Below are positions 1 through 12,371 of a stretch of DNA of 64,000 nt, in pieces (position 1 is the first letter of the stretch; each line of letters starts with the position of its first letter). The notes beneath the pieces were generated by a model. That model was given only the letters and a program-made list of their open reading frames with translations, ran no database searches and had not been told where the DNA came from. Source of the stretch: Zeugodacus cucurbitae. Taxonomy: Eukaryota; Arthropoda; Insecta; Diptera; Tephritidae. The position numbers and the translations under genes were made by a program. The stretch spans positions 75,943,719 through 76,007,718 of the forward strand of contig NC_071668.1 of assembly GCF_028554725.1 (NCBI RefSeq), read 5' to 3'.

Positions 1-130
1 GGCTTTAGACCTGGTAAATCCACCATGGATCAGATATTCACCATGCGCCAAATCTTGAAAAAGAGACGAGAGTGATGAATCGATACACACCACCTTTTCA
101 GCGGTTTTAAAGCTGCCTTCGCTGTTATCA
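1..130 (+). pseudogene. LINE reverse transcriptase fragment, sense part
   Basis: The plus frame reads GFRPGKSTMDQIFTMRQIL, two stops, then IDTHHLF and FKAAF. These are reverse transcriptase N-terminal motifs (the RPG..T.DQIF and DFKAAYD-type blocks). The fragment is broken by the in-frame stops, starts before the window, and ends abruptly where opposite-strand sequence of the same family begins. Confidence 0.85.
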
Positions 131-750
131 TCGTCCACCAGCGGGTACTGCATCGAACATTTTCAAAACTGGAGTGCTTTCGTCTATTCGAACGACATGA
201 CCTAGCCAGTGTACCGTTGCCTTTTTATTCCCTGAACGATGTCGTCGTATAACTCGTTTAGCTCATCGTTCCATCGCGGTATTCGCCGTTGCCAATGATG
301 AAAACATCATAAATCTTCAACAAAAAACCTTTCTCCTGAAAACCCCAAGAGTCGTCTCATCGTCCTCCCTTCTGAACCATAAAGCAGGACGAGAATGATG
401 AGGGTAGAGTTTGATTTTGGTTCGTCGAAAGAGAACTTTACTTTTTAATTGCCTACTAAGTCCATAGTAGCACCTGTTGGCAAGAGTGATTCTGCGTTGG
501 ATTTCAAGGCTGACATTGTTATTGCTGGTTCTCAAGTAGACGAAACTATCTACGACTTCAAAGTTATGACTGTCAACAGTGACAGAGTGGGAGCCAAGAC
601 GCGAATGCGCTGACTGTTTGTTTGATGTTAGGAGATAATTCGTCTTGTTCTCGTTCACTACCAGACCAATTCGTTTCGCTTATTTCTCAAGCTTGCAGAA
701 AATGGAACTAACAGCGCTAATGATATCAATATCATCCACATAGGCCAGCA
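131..750 (-). pseudogene. LINE reverse transcriptase and C-terminal fragment, inverted relative to 1-130
   Basis: Reading from 750 down, the minus strand gives a degraded YADD-type active-site block (LAYVDDIDII near 735-705), then VNENKTNYLLTSNKQSAHSR, SHNFEVVDSFVYL and SLEIQ. The C-terminal WLGHVVRIDES block is near 210-170. Stops and frameshifts interrupt it. It is homologous to the plus-strand copy at 25446-26385. Confidence 0.85.
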
Positions 751-754
751 ATTG

Positions 755-955
755 TACACTTTAAGAGATGGGGTCATGTTTAGAAGTTCACGATAGTGAG
801 GAAAGTTTTGACTGTTATTCACCTTGAAGTGGTCAGGAAAGATAATTTTGTACGTGACTCAAGCTAAGTAGCACACGATTTCCGGTCTTTGATCAAGTAT
901 CCTCTGGGTAGTCAATAAAAAACCGTTTGGAGGCGAGTTAAAGTGAGTAGGCGAA
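755..955 (+). mobile_element. LINE 5' UTR fragment
   Basis: Colinear with 62352-62550 over about 200 bp (AGAAGTTCACG, AAGTATCCTCTGGGTAG, GGAGGCGAG). It lies next to inverted reverse-transcriptase sequence, so the 1-955 block is scrambled LINE material. Confidence 0.75.
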
Positions 956-2660
956 ACGCGACACCGTATAAAAGGCGCTCATTTTGAAAACTTTTTCTAT
1001 CGAAATTTGTACTGAATACAAATACATATTTTTAATCAATTTTATATATATTTTTTTTTTAATCTCGTCAACATAAATTCAATAAGCGTGATTATATTAT
1101 ATTTATTCAATTTGTCATCATTTATTTAAAATTCCGTAAGAAAATCACTTCAATTGAGCGCCATTCTTGTAAAAAATAATGAAAAGACATGAGTGCGCTT
1201 AAGAAAAACTCTAGAAGAATGCCTGCGATGGCATAATAATAGGCTTGTAAACTGAAACAAAAGCTATGCCGCGCGCTGTCAACACGCTGTTGTACATGCT
1301 AAGCAGTCTTAAGGAGCTCATGAATTTCTCCTAAGTGTATATGCGGATAAAAGGATAATAGAAAAATATAATGGGCTGCTGATAAAGTGATTTGCCAAGC
1401 TGAAGACTTAAAGAAAATTCGAGATACAAGTGGGTGTATGTGTGTATATATGTCTGCAATGAAGAAAAATTCAAAGCAATTTAGCGCCAAAGCAGGTGCT
1501 GCCTCAGCTCCTACAGATGCATGCTAACAAATACAATATGTATATATGTAAATATGTGTATATATATATGCGCTTAAGTGCCTATTATAAGCATATAAAG
1601 TGCTTATTAAGTATGCATTGTATATGTAATAACATTCTATATATACAGTATAGAGCAACTTATAGCGTTCCATGCAACATACAGTCGTACTTGCAACATT
1701 ATGCGTAATTGATAGAGCAATCTTTTGAATACTTTATAATTTGTGTAAAACGAGAAAATAAAATCAAAATGCCTGCTTGTAGGTGCATAAGTGCTAAAAG
1801 CTGCTTGTAGCTGTTGCTGCTGCTCATGCTACTTCAATTATCCTGCCGTGTGAAACAGCTGCGCTACTGTGCAACACAAAAATAAGGCAACAACAACAAT
1901 GCTGCCTAAGATAAAGCAATTTCACATAAGCTTTGCAGAAAAATGATTATCCATAGTCTGCGCAACAGCAAAAGATGATTTCTCACGCAGTAGCTAAAGC
2001 TAGAAATATGTGTGTGTAAGGTGCTATTACTTGCCACAGAGGCTGGGAAAAGGTTTAGTTAATGGCTGTGGTGCAAGTAAACTATGAGTGTGGCATCAAC
2101 AAGGCAAGTTAACTCAAGCTGCTGTTATGCAGCACACAGCAACATTTGCATATGCAAAACGCTGGCATCAACCACCTACGTCCGTTCCACCTACATGTCT
2201 CCCAACTTTCTACGCTTTTGAACGCTCACACGCTCATTAACATTCCACGTTGGCGCTTTTCATGCACGGCATCCTCAAACAAAGTGTCGCAATGCGTCAT
2301 CGCGCCGCCCGCAAGCAGATAAATGCAATTGCAGCTGCTGTGTCGTCAGATGTGCCACCGCTGTTGGTATGCGATAAAGACAATGCCACTAAGAGGGTGT
2401 ATGTGTGTGTGTGCTTTCGAGAAAAGAAAGCAGCTCACATATTGCAATAAAATGAGTTGGCCAACTGGGAAATTATTGCCACAAAACCCATGCAGCTTCC
2501 TATATATGTATATAAATATATGCATAAAGGTATATGCAAGAAGTGTTGCGCCAACTGTTACCAATGCAATAATTTATATGCAAAATCGGGCAGACAAACA
2601 AGCTTATATATAATATATAATACATTTTCATATTTCATACTCATATGTATGCTTTTAGCG
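956..2660. other. AT-rich non-coding stretch
   Basis: No supportable gene. Contains short TATATG/ATATAC runs (about 1535-1575) and CA/TG-rich segments. The short ORFs look like chance. Confidence 0.6.
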
Positions 2661-3153
2661 TGTGTTCAAAAAATAACGGGAATTTTTAAAATTTCCAATT
2701 TTTCATTTTTTTTTAATTTTTAGATTCGTTTTATTTATATATAATTTGTTGTATTTTAATTTCATCAGTGTTACTAGCTTACTTTGTCTGTAGCAGCCGC
2801 CAAGGTGAGACGTGTTACTGTGAACTTGGCGATTTTCGAAAGCTCACATCACATTGCTTGTTCGTGAATTCTTGGTCAAAAACAATACTTTAAGGATGCC
2901 CAGCCTCCATATTCGCCAGACTTGGCTCTCAGTGACTCCCCTAAAGGACCGTCGCTTTTCAAGTCTACGAGAAATAGCTGAAAGAGCCAAAGTCTTTCTG
3001 AAAAATCGAGTTTGAGTAATGTTTCAACGATTGCAAGAAGCGCTAGCATTAGTGCATAATATCGAACGGAAACTATTTTAAAGGCGACATCATTAATATA
3101 GACAAATAATTTTTTTTTTTTAAACCGAAAATTCCCGTTATTTTTTGAACACA
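2661..3153 (+). mobile_element. Internally deleted mariner-like element, 493 bp
   Basis: The ends are inverted repeats: TGTGTTCAAAAAATAACGGG at 2661 and its reverse complement ending at 3153, about 26 bp in all. Inside, 2904-2936 encodes PPYSPDLALSD, the third catalytic-Asp block of mariner transposases, followed by a decayed C-terminal region. The N-terminal and central transposase are missing. A second element with the same ends is at 27681. Confidence 0.85.
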
Positions 3154-3800
3154 CCTCGCAATAATATATTATGCATTTTCATATTTCATACGACGTTGCT
3201 TAGTATATATATATCTACCGTTATGCCACAGTTTCGCCATCTAAACAGCGCCAGCGCCATGAAAGCGCAAAAGCACAACAACAACATATCTATGGTATGG
3301 TGTGGAGACAATAAAGCGTGAGTGAGGATGCGTGAACGTTTTACTGGCAGCTGATTGTGCTGTCGCACACACACAAACACCCATTAATACATATATGCCA
3401 GTGTTTGTGTGCGAGATTTGTGCAATGTGATGACATCAAATGGTGTGAAACAAAGCTTTTCTCGCAAGTGCCGAAGACGTGTGCTGCATTCGTTGACGGT
3501 GGCGGTGGCGTGTTGAAAATATAGCACAACGCTGTCAGCTGCTTGCGAAACGTTATCTCTTCTTCTTTTTCTTTTTTTTTTTAATTGATAGCAGTGGGTG
3601 ACATGCAATATTTTTTTGCAAATTTGCGCATGGGAAGTTTCACAGCTTCAAGTTGTTCAATTCATAAAATCTGGCATTTCATTTATAGTTTATTTATAGT
3701 TTTTAATAGCCGCATTCCGCTTAAAGCGCTTGAATTTATTATATTATACAATTTTACCAACTTCGGTCAATAAAATTTGATTTCTTTTTAATTTTTGCTG
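3154..3800. other. Non-coding stretch
   Basis: No supportable gene. CA/TG-rich around 3360-3420 and a T-rich run near 3565-3582. Confidence 0.5.
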
Positions 3801-4205
3801 GAAACTGATTAAGACTGGTCCCTATCTCCGCAGGTCACACATTAGCCTCCATTATAAGTTCATCATCTGCACAAAGAAATCATATTAAGGTTAGCATTGG
3901 CGCCAGTCAGCTGGATTGCGCCAGTCAAAAGGCCTATTGGGAGGTTATAACGCCAAAAGATTTAAGTGCTTAATAAACCTCTCAAAGAGCAAACTAAGGG
4001 TATTGGTGGGTATATACACGGGCCATTGCAACCTCAGGAAACACCTTAATAATCTGGGCTTGGTCTCGTTGCGGACCTGCGGCTTCTGTGACATGGAGGA
4101 CGAAATTTTAGGATATATCATCCCAACAGAGGGGCGCATCATCTCCCTTAGTACCATCCTGGAAATTTTCAGAGTACTGGGTCTAATGGAGTCGCTGTAG
4201 ACTTG
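3800..4205 (+). pseudogene. 3' fragment of an RNase H-type LINE
   Basis: The frame at about 3960-4200 encodes LSKSKLRVLVGIYTGHCNLR, HLNNLGLV and TCGFCDMEDE. This is the region after RNase H in LINE polyproteins, with the C..C zinc-binding pair. It resembles the minus-strand fragment at 38827-39569 (DRRDCRSLVGIHTGHS; CRKCQEQGAIETMKHLLC). The usual following H..C pair is degraded. Confidence 0.7.
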
Positions 4206-4261
4206 GAGAGGGCACAATAGACTACTGGTCGTGGTGCTTTCCTTAATATCTTATCTATCTA

Positions 4262-5084
4262 TCTATAGTGATTTGGTAGCGACAGAGATAGTATATAGGA
4301 AATGAGGTGATTCCTGAATCGATTTCACTCATTTTCATCACCAACATACATTATATCTATGATTATATGCTCACTTAATTTGGCTAAGATATTTCACATC
4401 TTAACCGATTTATAGTGTAACAAAATGACTATTAAGTTCATCGTATTATGACCCGATTTAACCATTTCTGGTACAGAGACACACTATTAGAAAAAAAGAT
4501 TTCCTCTGAATTAAGTTGAGATATCTGAGATATTTGCCGATATTTTCGGTGAAAAAATACCATAAGGCAGTGAATTCTTCATATTCAATATCCGGGGCAT
4601 TGAAAAGTTATAGTCCGATTTCGAAAATTTTTTCACAAGTGATGCCACAGCTCAAATACAGTATGGGTGCGTAAGAGAACCGACTGCAGAAAGTTTTAAT
4701 TATATAGCTTTATTGGTTTGCGTGATATATACAAATAACCGATTTGGGGGCGGGGCCACGCCCACTTCCCCCCAAAAAAATATATTCAGATATGGCCCTT
4801 ACTAGGACCAAAGGATCGTCCAAATTTTACTTGTATAACTTTATTTATGGCCATTTTGTGGGCGTGGTATTGGTCCGATTTTGCCCATTTTCGAAAGCAA
4901 CCCTCACACGGTCCCAAGAAACATGTGTACCAAGTTTCGTCAAGATATCTCAATTTTTACTCAAGTTATCAGTTGCACGGACGGACGGACAGACAGACAT
5001 TCGGGTTTTGATTCGTCTCGTCATCCTTATCATTTTGATATACATAACCCTCTCTTAGCAACTTCTGTTGCGAGAGTATAAAAA
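4262..5084 (+). mobile_element. Family B interspersed element (INE/DINE-1-like), 5' degraded
   Basis: Colinear with copies at 11265, 20808 and 50538: GGTCCGATTT-type blocks, GGGGCGGGGCCACGCCCACT at 4747, a GGACGGACAGACAGAC microsatellite (4980-5000), and the 3' hairpin ending TTGCGAGAGTATAA at about 5082. The 5' palindrome is not recognisable. It carries no real gene. Confidence 0.8.
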
Positions 5085-6933
5085 CAATGGATTTTGAAAG
5101 TTATATTATACAAATCTGGGCCAAAATTTATAAAAATTTATGTTCTTCAACAACAAATAGAATCATTGAAGAGATCCTCTTTCCTTTCCTAGAAACTTAA
5201 AAAATCTCTTATGCTCTACCGTAAATGACATATAAGAAACATCAATTAACTCTGAAGACACAACTTCTTTCCAAATTCACTTTTTATGCGCTTAAAACTT
5301 ATTTTAAATGTAACAAAATCTTATAAGGATTGAAAGAAATAATAGCGAAGGGAATAACAATGGAAAGGGCAAAAGGCGCGCTGCGAAATGTGAAAAGCAA
5401 TTAAGAGCAGTAACGCAACAGCACAACTGTCAAACAAAAGTAAGCAACGTAAAAAGTCGACGAAGAGACGAAGAGGCGTTTTGTCACCGACACAAAGTGC
5501 CAGCAAAGCGTTGACAACTTAAAAAACGCTGCAACAGCAATGAAAACGACAGCAACATCGACAGACGAAGTAGTAAACAAAGCGAAAAACAATTAAAAAT
5601 ACAAATAAACATAAAATAGAAAGAAAAATAATGAAAAAGTTTTCAAATAGAAGATGAAGAAACAGAAATAAAATGCTGCCAAAGGCGAAATGCGCACAAT
5701 GCTGTTAAGTTGCAACACTGCAACGAGTGCAGTATTTGTTGTTGTTGCTGATGTTGGCGCTGCTCACTACGCACCGCCGGCAATGCAATCATTCAACAGG
5801 AATAATTGTCGGTCCATTTGCATTGCATTATTTGTCATGGAGCCTTTCCGCCAAGCACTTATTTGTTTACAACGAGCATTTTCATGCTGCCGTGCGTATA
5901 TGTTGCCAGCGCCAATGTTGGCGCGAAACATTGTTGCAATCCCCCAGTGGCTGGCTGCACAAATCAGGCGTTGTGGCTTGTGGTGGCGAGTATCACGCAG
6001 CGAGTGTCAACCGAGCCGAGTGACAGACCAATGTAACGACTGTGTGCGAGCGTGCGTGTTTGGTGACAGACAGACAGTATGACGGCGTAGTGAAATATGC
6101 AGAACAAGTCGGCGGCTGTGACAAGAACAAGAAGCGTCAGAATGACCGCAGTCGCAGCCGACATGTCAATGTCCAGTTCTGTTGCGCAACAATGTCACAT
6201 GAAGAGAATTTGATTTTTCCTTTTGGCAGCACTGCTCCCAAACGTCATGTCAGTCTCAAATTAGTTGGACATATTTCCAGCGAGCAGCGTGTTGCTTAGA
6301 CATTCGGGTGATGTGGACGTTTACAAAACTAATTAGCGAAGTTGTATTGAATTAAGCAAATTGCGCATGATGTGTGCCTGCCGACGTATGCGGGCACCCG
6401 AAAGCCTTTCAATGTCGTCCACTCAATTAGGTATCTAGGTGTCAAAGTATGGAGAGGTTGTGAAAGCAATTCTTGGTAGACAAACCAAATTCTGCAGTGT
6501 TTCAACTGTTAAGACTTGCTTTAGCTATAGTCATAGTATGGTTTTGAATAGATGAGAGATGCAGATGGTTCTTTTGTGTCTGTCTTCTGCCCCAAAGGTA
6601 TTGTCTGCTTTTTCACTAACTAATTTGACAACTTTTAAACCTTTGTGATTTGCAGAACCCTCAAATAAATATCAGCACAATTTTTAATTTCTTCATCTTT
6701 CAAAATTCCAGATTACGTTTTTGACTGTATCCTGTCCGTATATATTTTTTTATTATCTACCAATTTAAGTCAATCGAACTACCTCCGTAGGTTACTTTAC
6801 CAATTTTTTTAATGTTCAATGTTTAGTGCTTGGATCCTGGAGAAATGCTATAGATTCAACAATTATAATCAGTCTTTCCTTTCCTTGTCAGTTAGATTCT
6901 TCATATCATTACTTCATTTCATTATTATAGAAT
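5085..6933. other. Non-coding stretch
   Basis: No supportable gene. The block 5690-6300 is less AT-rich and opens several overlapping ORFs without recognisable homology; it may be older unique sequence. Nothing else seen. Confidence 0.45.
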
Positions 6934-7985
6934 AACAAGAAAAAACGTTAACTTCGGCTGTACCGAAGCTAATATACCCTTCACAGGTGCATTTCTTTTA
7001 GTAACTATGTGTTTAAGCAAATCTAAAGACGTAAGAAAAAGTAAGTAAAAAAAAAGAAAACATTTTACTAATTCTTTTTAGCCGGGTTGTTTGCTAGAAA
7101 CATTAAGGTTATATAGTTAACCGACCTGAACAATTTCTTCGGAGAATATATTATTACCTTAAGCAGTAATCCATGTCAAATTTCGTGAAGATACCACATC
7201 AAATGCGAAAATTTTCCATACAAGCCATTGATTCCGATCGTTCGATTTGTATGGCAGCTATATGCTATAGTGAACCGATCTGAACAATTTTTACGGAGAT
7301 TAAATTATTTCTATGAACAATAACTCACACCAAATTTCGTGAAGATATGTAGTAAAATGCGGAAGTTTTCCATACAAGCCATTGATTCCGATCGTTCGAT
7401 TTGTATGGCAGCTATATGCTATAGTGAACCGATCTGAACAATTTTTTTGAAGATTAAATTATTTCTATAAACAATAACTCACATCAAATTTTGTGAAGAT
7501 ATATAGTAAAATGCGGAAGTTTTCCATACAAACCCTTGATTCCGATCGTTCAGTTTGTATGGCAGCTATATGCTATAGTGAACCGATCTGAACAATTTTT
7601 ACGGAGATTAAATTATTTCTATGAACAATAACTCACACCAAATTTCGTGAAGATATGTAGTAAAATGCGGAAGTTTTCCATACAAGCCATTGATTCCGAT
7701 CGTTCGATTTGTATGGCAGCTATATGCTATAGTGAACCGATCTGAACAATTTTTTCGAAGATTAAATTATTTCTATAAACAATAACTCACATCAAATTTT
7801 GTGAAGATATGTAGTGAAATGCGGAAGTTTTCCATACAAGCCATTGATTCCGATCGTTCAGTTTGTATGGCAGCTATATGATATAGTGGTCCAATATCGG
7901 CAGTTCCGACAAATGAGCAGCTTATTGAAGAGAAAATAACATCTGCAAAATTTCAAAACGATATCTTAGAAACTGAAGGACTGAC
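6934..7985 (+). mobile_element. Family A interspersed element, longest copy, with five 154-bp units, 3' truncated
   Basis: Starts AACAAGAAAAAACGTTAACT with the palindrome CTTCGGCTGTACCGAAG. The tandem part has CCATACAA starting at 7216, 7370, 7524, 7678 and 7832, exactly 154 bp apart. The copy then follows the shared 3' part (CAGTTCCGACAAATGAGCAG) but breaks off at CTGAAGGACT, before the microsatellite and 3' hairpin. Confidence 0.9.
7216..7910 (+). repeat. 154-bp tandem repeat, five units
   Basis: Each unit contains CCATACAA...TTGTATGG as an inverted pair about 39 bp across around CCGATCG, then GTGAACCGATCTGAACAATT. The period is constant at 154 bp. Other family A copies hold one to three such units. 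Confidence 0.93.
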
Positions 7986-9060
7986 GCGATGGATCCCACT
8001 ACTTAGTATGGATCGCAAAGAAGACCTTAATATATCACCGAAAGACTTTCAGCCGATCAGACATTTTATGAGGCGGCTAATGTCCATTCCCGTCAGTTCA
8101 CTTGGTTCGCCAAAGGCTACCAAGTTGTTTTAAACTAGCAGCTATGACAGTTTTGCGTTCCACAGGTTCCCTAATCTCATCGCATATATGCCAATTCCGT
8201 GAGTAGTACCACTATTGCGGCAAGGTGAACCTTTTTAAGAGTAAATAGCTCAGCGGACTTGCTTTTCACGCCTGCTCTCGCAACCGGGGAGATTCTGATT
8301 ATTAACCAGCATTTACGAACTCGTGTGGCTCCAGCGAGTCAGTTGAAACCAGACGTGTTACGTAATATTTAGACAATTATTAAGAAGCTTAATACTTTAA
8401 ACCTGTAATGCTTAGCCTCTCTCACTTACTAATATTAAATATTTACAAATTCCTACGCTTTTTCTTAGAAATCAATTAGCCAACATGCCAGACTGGTAAA
8501 GTTAAACTAAAAATTTGCAAAATAATTCCTACTTAAATTAACCGTTAATTACAAGAGAACAAATATTTACAGACACTAACATACTATAGGTGTGTGTGTT
8601 CATAGTAAATCATTCTTATTACAAATCAGAAAAGTTGTAAGAAATTAGCGCAGACGAAAGTTTTCTTTGCCTTTCTAATTTACTTTTCCGTCTTAACGTA
8701 GCGTAACTTTCGTCTGACTTTTGGCGCAATCGTAATTAAAGGCGAAATTAAAGTGAAATTGGCATGTGGCAGAAGAAAACTTGGTTGGCACTCTTTTGGA
8801 TTGTGCGAAAATGTAAATATCGTGTGTGTAGTTGCTGCTGGAGAAGGTGTCAATATCATAGAACACCAAAAGTTGCGAACAAATAAAGCTTAATTACTAA
8901 TCAGTGGCTGTGACTTTCGGAGAACCTTAAGCAGAGACATAATAGAGCTGAAATGGCGCTGAGAATATTTTATTGTGGGATGAATTTATAACCACAACGT
9001 AGGGTCCTACGCACTAGGCGATCACGGTCGATATGTTCCCTCTAGGAACTATGGGAATAT
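7986..9060. other. Unassigned stretch
   Basis: No supportable gene. The part 7990-8370 is less AT-rich than its surroundings and could be decayed transposon sequence, but I recognise no domain. Confidence 0.4.
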
Positions 9061-9345
9061 ATAGGTCTACAACTTGGCTCCCGCCGTTTTCAATAGATGT
9101 CTCTAGGGTCAATCACTGGTCGATTAAATCGATTAATTCGTTTTATATCGATCTTGGACATATCGATCTTTGTGTCAACATTAACGCAACAAAATATTTG
9201 TAGAGATCTGTTTGCATCCCAAACTTATTCTCAACTGAAAATGTCACTCTTCGAGCGGAATTTTCGACATTTGCGTGAAATTTTGCTTTTCTTTATTAAT
9301 TCCAAGAAAAGTGCGGCTGAGGCTCATCGACATTTGCAACATCGA
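9061..9345 (+). pseudogene. 5' end of a mariner-like element with transposase N-terminus
   Basis: Starts with ATAGGTCTACAACTTGGCTC, which resembles a mariner terminal repeat. ATG 9241 encodes MSLFERNFRHLREILLFFIN followed by KKSAAEAHRHL, the first helix of a mariner transposase DNA-binding domain. Homology stops at about 9345, so the copy lacks the catalytic domain and 3' end. Confidence 0.75.
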
Positions 9346-11264
9346 CAATTGTATATAATTTATAACAGTAACACAAAGTGAATAAGGTTAGTGTGCACCC
9401 CACCTAGGAATATTGCTGTCAGAATCATAGAAAAAAACACCTAAAATTTCAACTCTTCAATATATCAGCTTGCTGCCTAGGTTTTCCCTCAATCACTCCC
9501 CTCACTGTGCGCACAACTTTCAATCAGCCATTTCGTTTTTATTGCCAATTTTTTACCGATTAGACCACCATATCGCCGATCGCATCGAAGTGCAAGCATA
9601 AATTGGCACGCCGACATGAATTTGCACTAGTAAATTCTTTTCGTTTATCGGAAAGTGTAATCTGGGCGCGCATCCAAGCGTTGAAAAGCAAAAGAGCAAA
9701 CATTTCACCGCACAAACACACACATACACTCGCAGAAATGTGGCATGTGTGGATGTAGGTGTCTAGCAATGGCGGTTTGCAACAAAGTAAATGGAAAAAT
9801 TGGCGCTTGTCAGCCGAGCAGCAGCTGATATGGATGCCAATAAAAAAATGCAATCGTGCAACATGTTGCTATACACATACATATGTATAGAAACATATTT
9901 ATTTTCATGCGTAGCTATGAATATATGTAACTGCTGTACTATCACTGATAGTATTGGAGCGCAGATTAGACAGTCCTTTGAGCCATCCGCTTGTAACTTT
10001 TGTGAAATATGAACGAAATAAAAGCGGAGAAGCGCAATCAAATTACAAGAAAATCTCATCTAAAACCTAGTATCACTTAGATAAATAAATAACGTGCAGA
10101 AAAACAGCTGATGTCGAGCAGCAGCAACAGCAGCAGCAACAACAACATGGCAACCATATCATATGATATGTAATACTGTAAGTGCACACATTCATATATC
10201 TATATGAATATAAGAGTATGTGTGTGTCTGTTCGTGCTTTTGTTGGCCGGCACGCCGGCGTGCTCAAATTTTTCGGATTGACCGCCACAGCGAACGTGTT
10301 GTGTGCTGAAATTGCAATGGTCAAAATGTAAACAAGCAACAAACTGTTGGTAGTTGTTATTAGATAGTGTTGTTATTGTTGTTGCTGTCATGGTTTTTAA
10401 TGCACAACGCGCATTTCAAAACAACAACAAGGCAACACGCTCTCGCATTTGGTCAGCACCGCTACTGCTGCCGCTGTTGTTGTTGCTGTTGTTGTTGCTG
10501 TTGTTGTTGCTGTTGTTGTTGCTGTTGTTGTTTATACTGTTGTTGTTATTGCTGTTGTCGTTGCTGCTCCACCGCTTATTTGCGCTGTTTGTTTTGCTCG
10601 CTCTTCGCCCGGCGGCCAGCTTGTACGCCTGTTGGCCGTTGGCTGTTAGCTCTTGGCTCTTGGCTGGTGATGCAATTTTGTTAGCTGCCCATAGATGGCA
10701 AAAGCAACAATATGCAATAGCAACAACAACAACAACAACAATAAAAGTGTTTTATGTGTTAACTAATGCTGCTGTTGTTGTTGTTGCTATTACTGCAGTT
10801 TGTAATGCAATGCGTGACTTTGCGCACACACTTGGCATATTGTACATACATACAGTCGGACAGACATTTGAATTTGCTATTATTGCGAGCATGTAACATA
10901 ATTACCGATCCATGTTTTAGCATTTACATACGTGCATTAGCATTACTCTATGCATGTCATGTGACCTATTTTTTCAACAAACAACCTTGTTTAATTTAAA
11001 TTGCGTACCTTTTTAGTTTCAAGTAGTTTGGCGAACTTTTGTATTAGAAATGGTTGGAGAATTGCCTCACAGTTGCGTTAATGTTAATGCATAATTATTG
11101 AATTATATATTGCAGTAATTTAAATACATGTACATATATTGTAATTTATTACCAATAATTGTAACGGTAAAATAGTTAATTTCAGAGTGATTGAGTTTTT
11201 CAATTAAAATATGTTTTCTTGTCTATTGAAAACTTGTATAATTTAATACTTTTTTCTTACATAC
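9346..11264. other. Non-coding stretch with CAG/CAA-type trinucleotide tracts
   Basis: No supportable gene. CAG/CAA at 10113-10146 and a CTG/TTG array at 10466-10575 create long leucine- or cysteine-coding ORFs that are repeat artefacts. Confidence 0.5.
10466..10575. repeat. Trinucleotide array with 12-bp higher-order period
   Basis: GTTGTTGTTGCT is repeated at a 12-bp period (10473-10530), then degenerates into TTG/CTG triplets. Confidence 0.85.
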
Positions 11265-12371
11265 TAACCACTTTTGGTACGCCATGTTGCACCAAAAACT
11301 CGATTTTGTCGATTTTTTTTCAGAAACACCTATAAAACACTGTTCACATACTCGAAGTCGGTACGACGGATCTCACTTGTACAGATATGAGCTGGTTCTT
11401 TGTGATGTCAAAAACTCAATAATCAAAAGATCAAAAATCAGAGGTCCTCACATTTTTACAAAACGATTCGATTTTATCGCACTCGGAAAAATATTCCCTC
11501 TGAATTTCTTCAAAATATCTGAGAGACTTACTTATATTTTTGATCAAAAATTAATTCGAAGCTCTGAGGTCCTTATATTCGATACATAGGGTCTTGAATA
11601 CTTATGGACCGATTTCGACGATTTTTAGAATGGTGATGCCACACTATAAATGCAGAATTTGTGCAAAATTCTGTTCCGATATCTTCACTAGCGCTTAATA
11701 TATAGTTTGTAAAGTAAAGGATTCAGATCGACTTCAAAGTTCTGGTATATGGAAGTAGGCGTGGTTGTGAACCGATTTGTACTATTTTCACAACATATCA
11801 TTGCGAAGCTCGAATGATATTATGAACCGAATTTCTTTGAAATTGGTCGAGTAGTTTCGGAATTATGGTTTTTGACCCATAAGTGGGCGGAACCACGCCC
11901 ATTTAAAATTTAGTATACCATTTGGAGTGTAACTCTTCTGTACCATCTTTATATTGAAATTTCTGGTGGTTTTTCCTTACTGAATTAAAGCATTTTCAGT
12001 AGTTTTCACCATAACCTTTGTAAGGGAGGTGTGCGTGTTTATAATCCGATTTCCATTTTTGGATTGTATAAGGTAGTAGTACCAAAAAGAAACGACTCTA
12101 GGAATTTTCTTGATATAGCTTTAGTAGTTTATCAGATATGTACAAAAAACTAAGTAGGGGACGATGCCACGCCCACTTCCCCAAAAACAAGTTACATCCA
12201 ACTATGCCTCTTCATAGTGCGATCATCTGAATTTGAACTCCACTCTTCACCCTGATCACTTTAGAATATATAACCCTATATCTAACTTGTTTAGTTTTGG
12301 GTGCTACAAGCAACCGTTATGTGAATAAAACTATAATACTCTCTTTAGCAACTTTGTTGCGAGAGTATAAA
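11265..12371 (+). mobile_element. Family B interspersed element, microsatellite deleted
   Basis: Shares with 20808 and 50538 the blocks GGACCGATTTCG, AAGTAGGCGTGGTTGTGAA, AAGTGGGCGGAACCACGCCC and AACCCTATATCTAACTTGTT, and the 3' hairpin ending TTGCGAGAGTATAA at about 12370. About 200 bp including the GACG/GACA array is missing after GTGCGATC. The 5' end is diffuse. Confidence 0.85.

Noticed and set aside
4744..5058. ORFs of about 100 codons inside family B elements (also 51401-51697 and 11284-11589)
   Set aside because: They are not conserved in frame between copies and run through the GACA/GACG microsatellite, so they are not genes.
5690..6299. Cluster of overlapping plus-strand ORFs
   Set aside because: Higher GC opens all three frames at once; no frame shows coding character or homology.
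7216..7910. Possible CRISPR-like array
   Set aside because: The 154-bp units are contiguous tandem repeats without spacers, in a eukaryotic transposon.
10354..10896. 180-codon plus-strand ORF rich in leucine
   Set aside because: It is produced by the CTG/TTG trinucleotide array; all frames there are open and no conserved domain appears outside the repeat.
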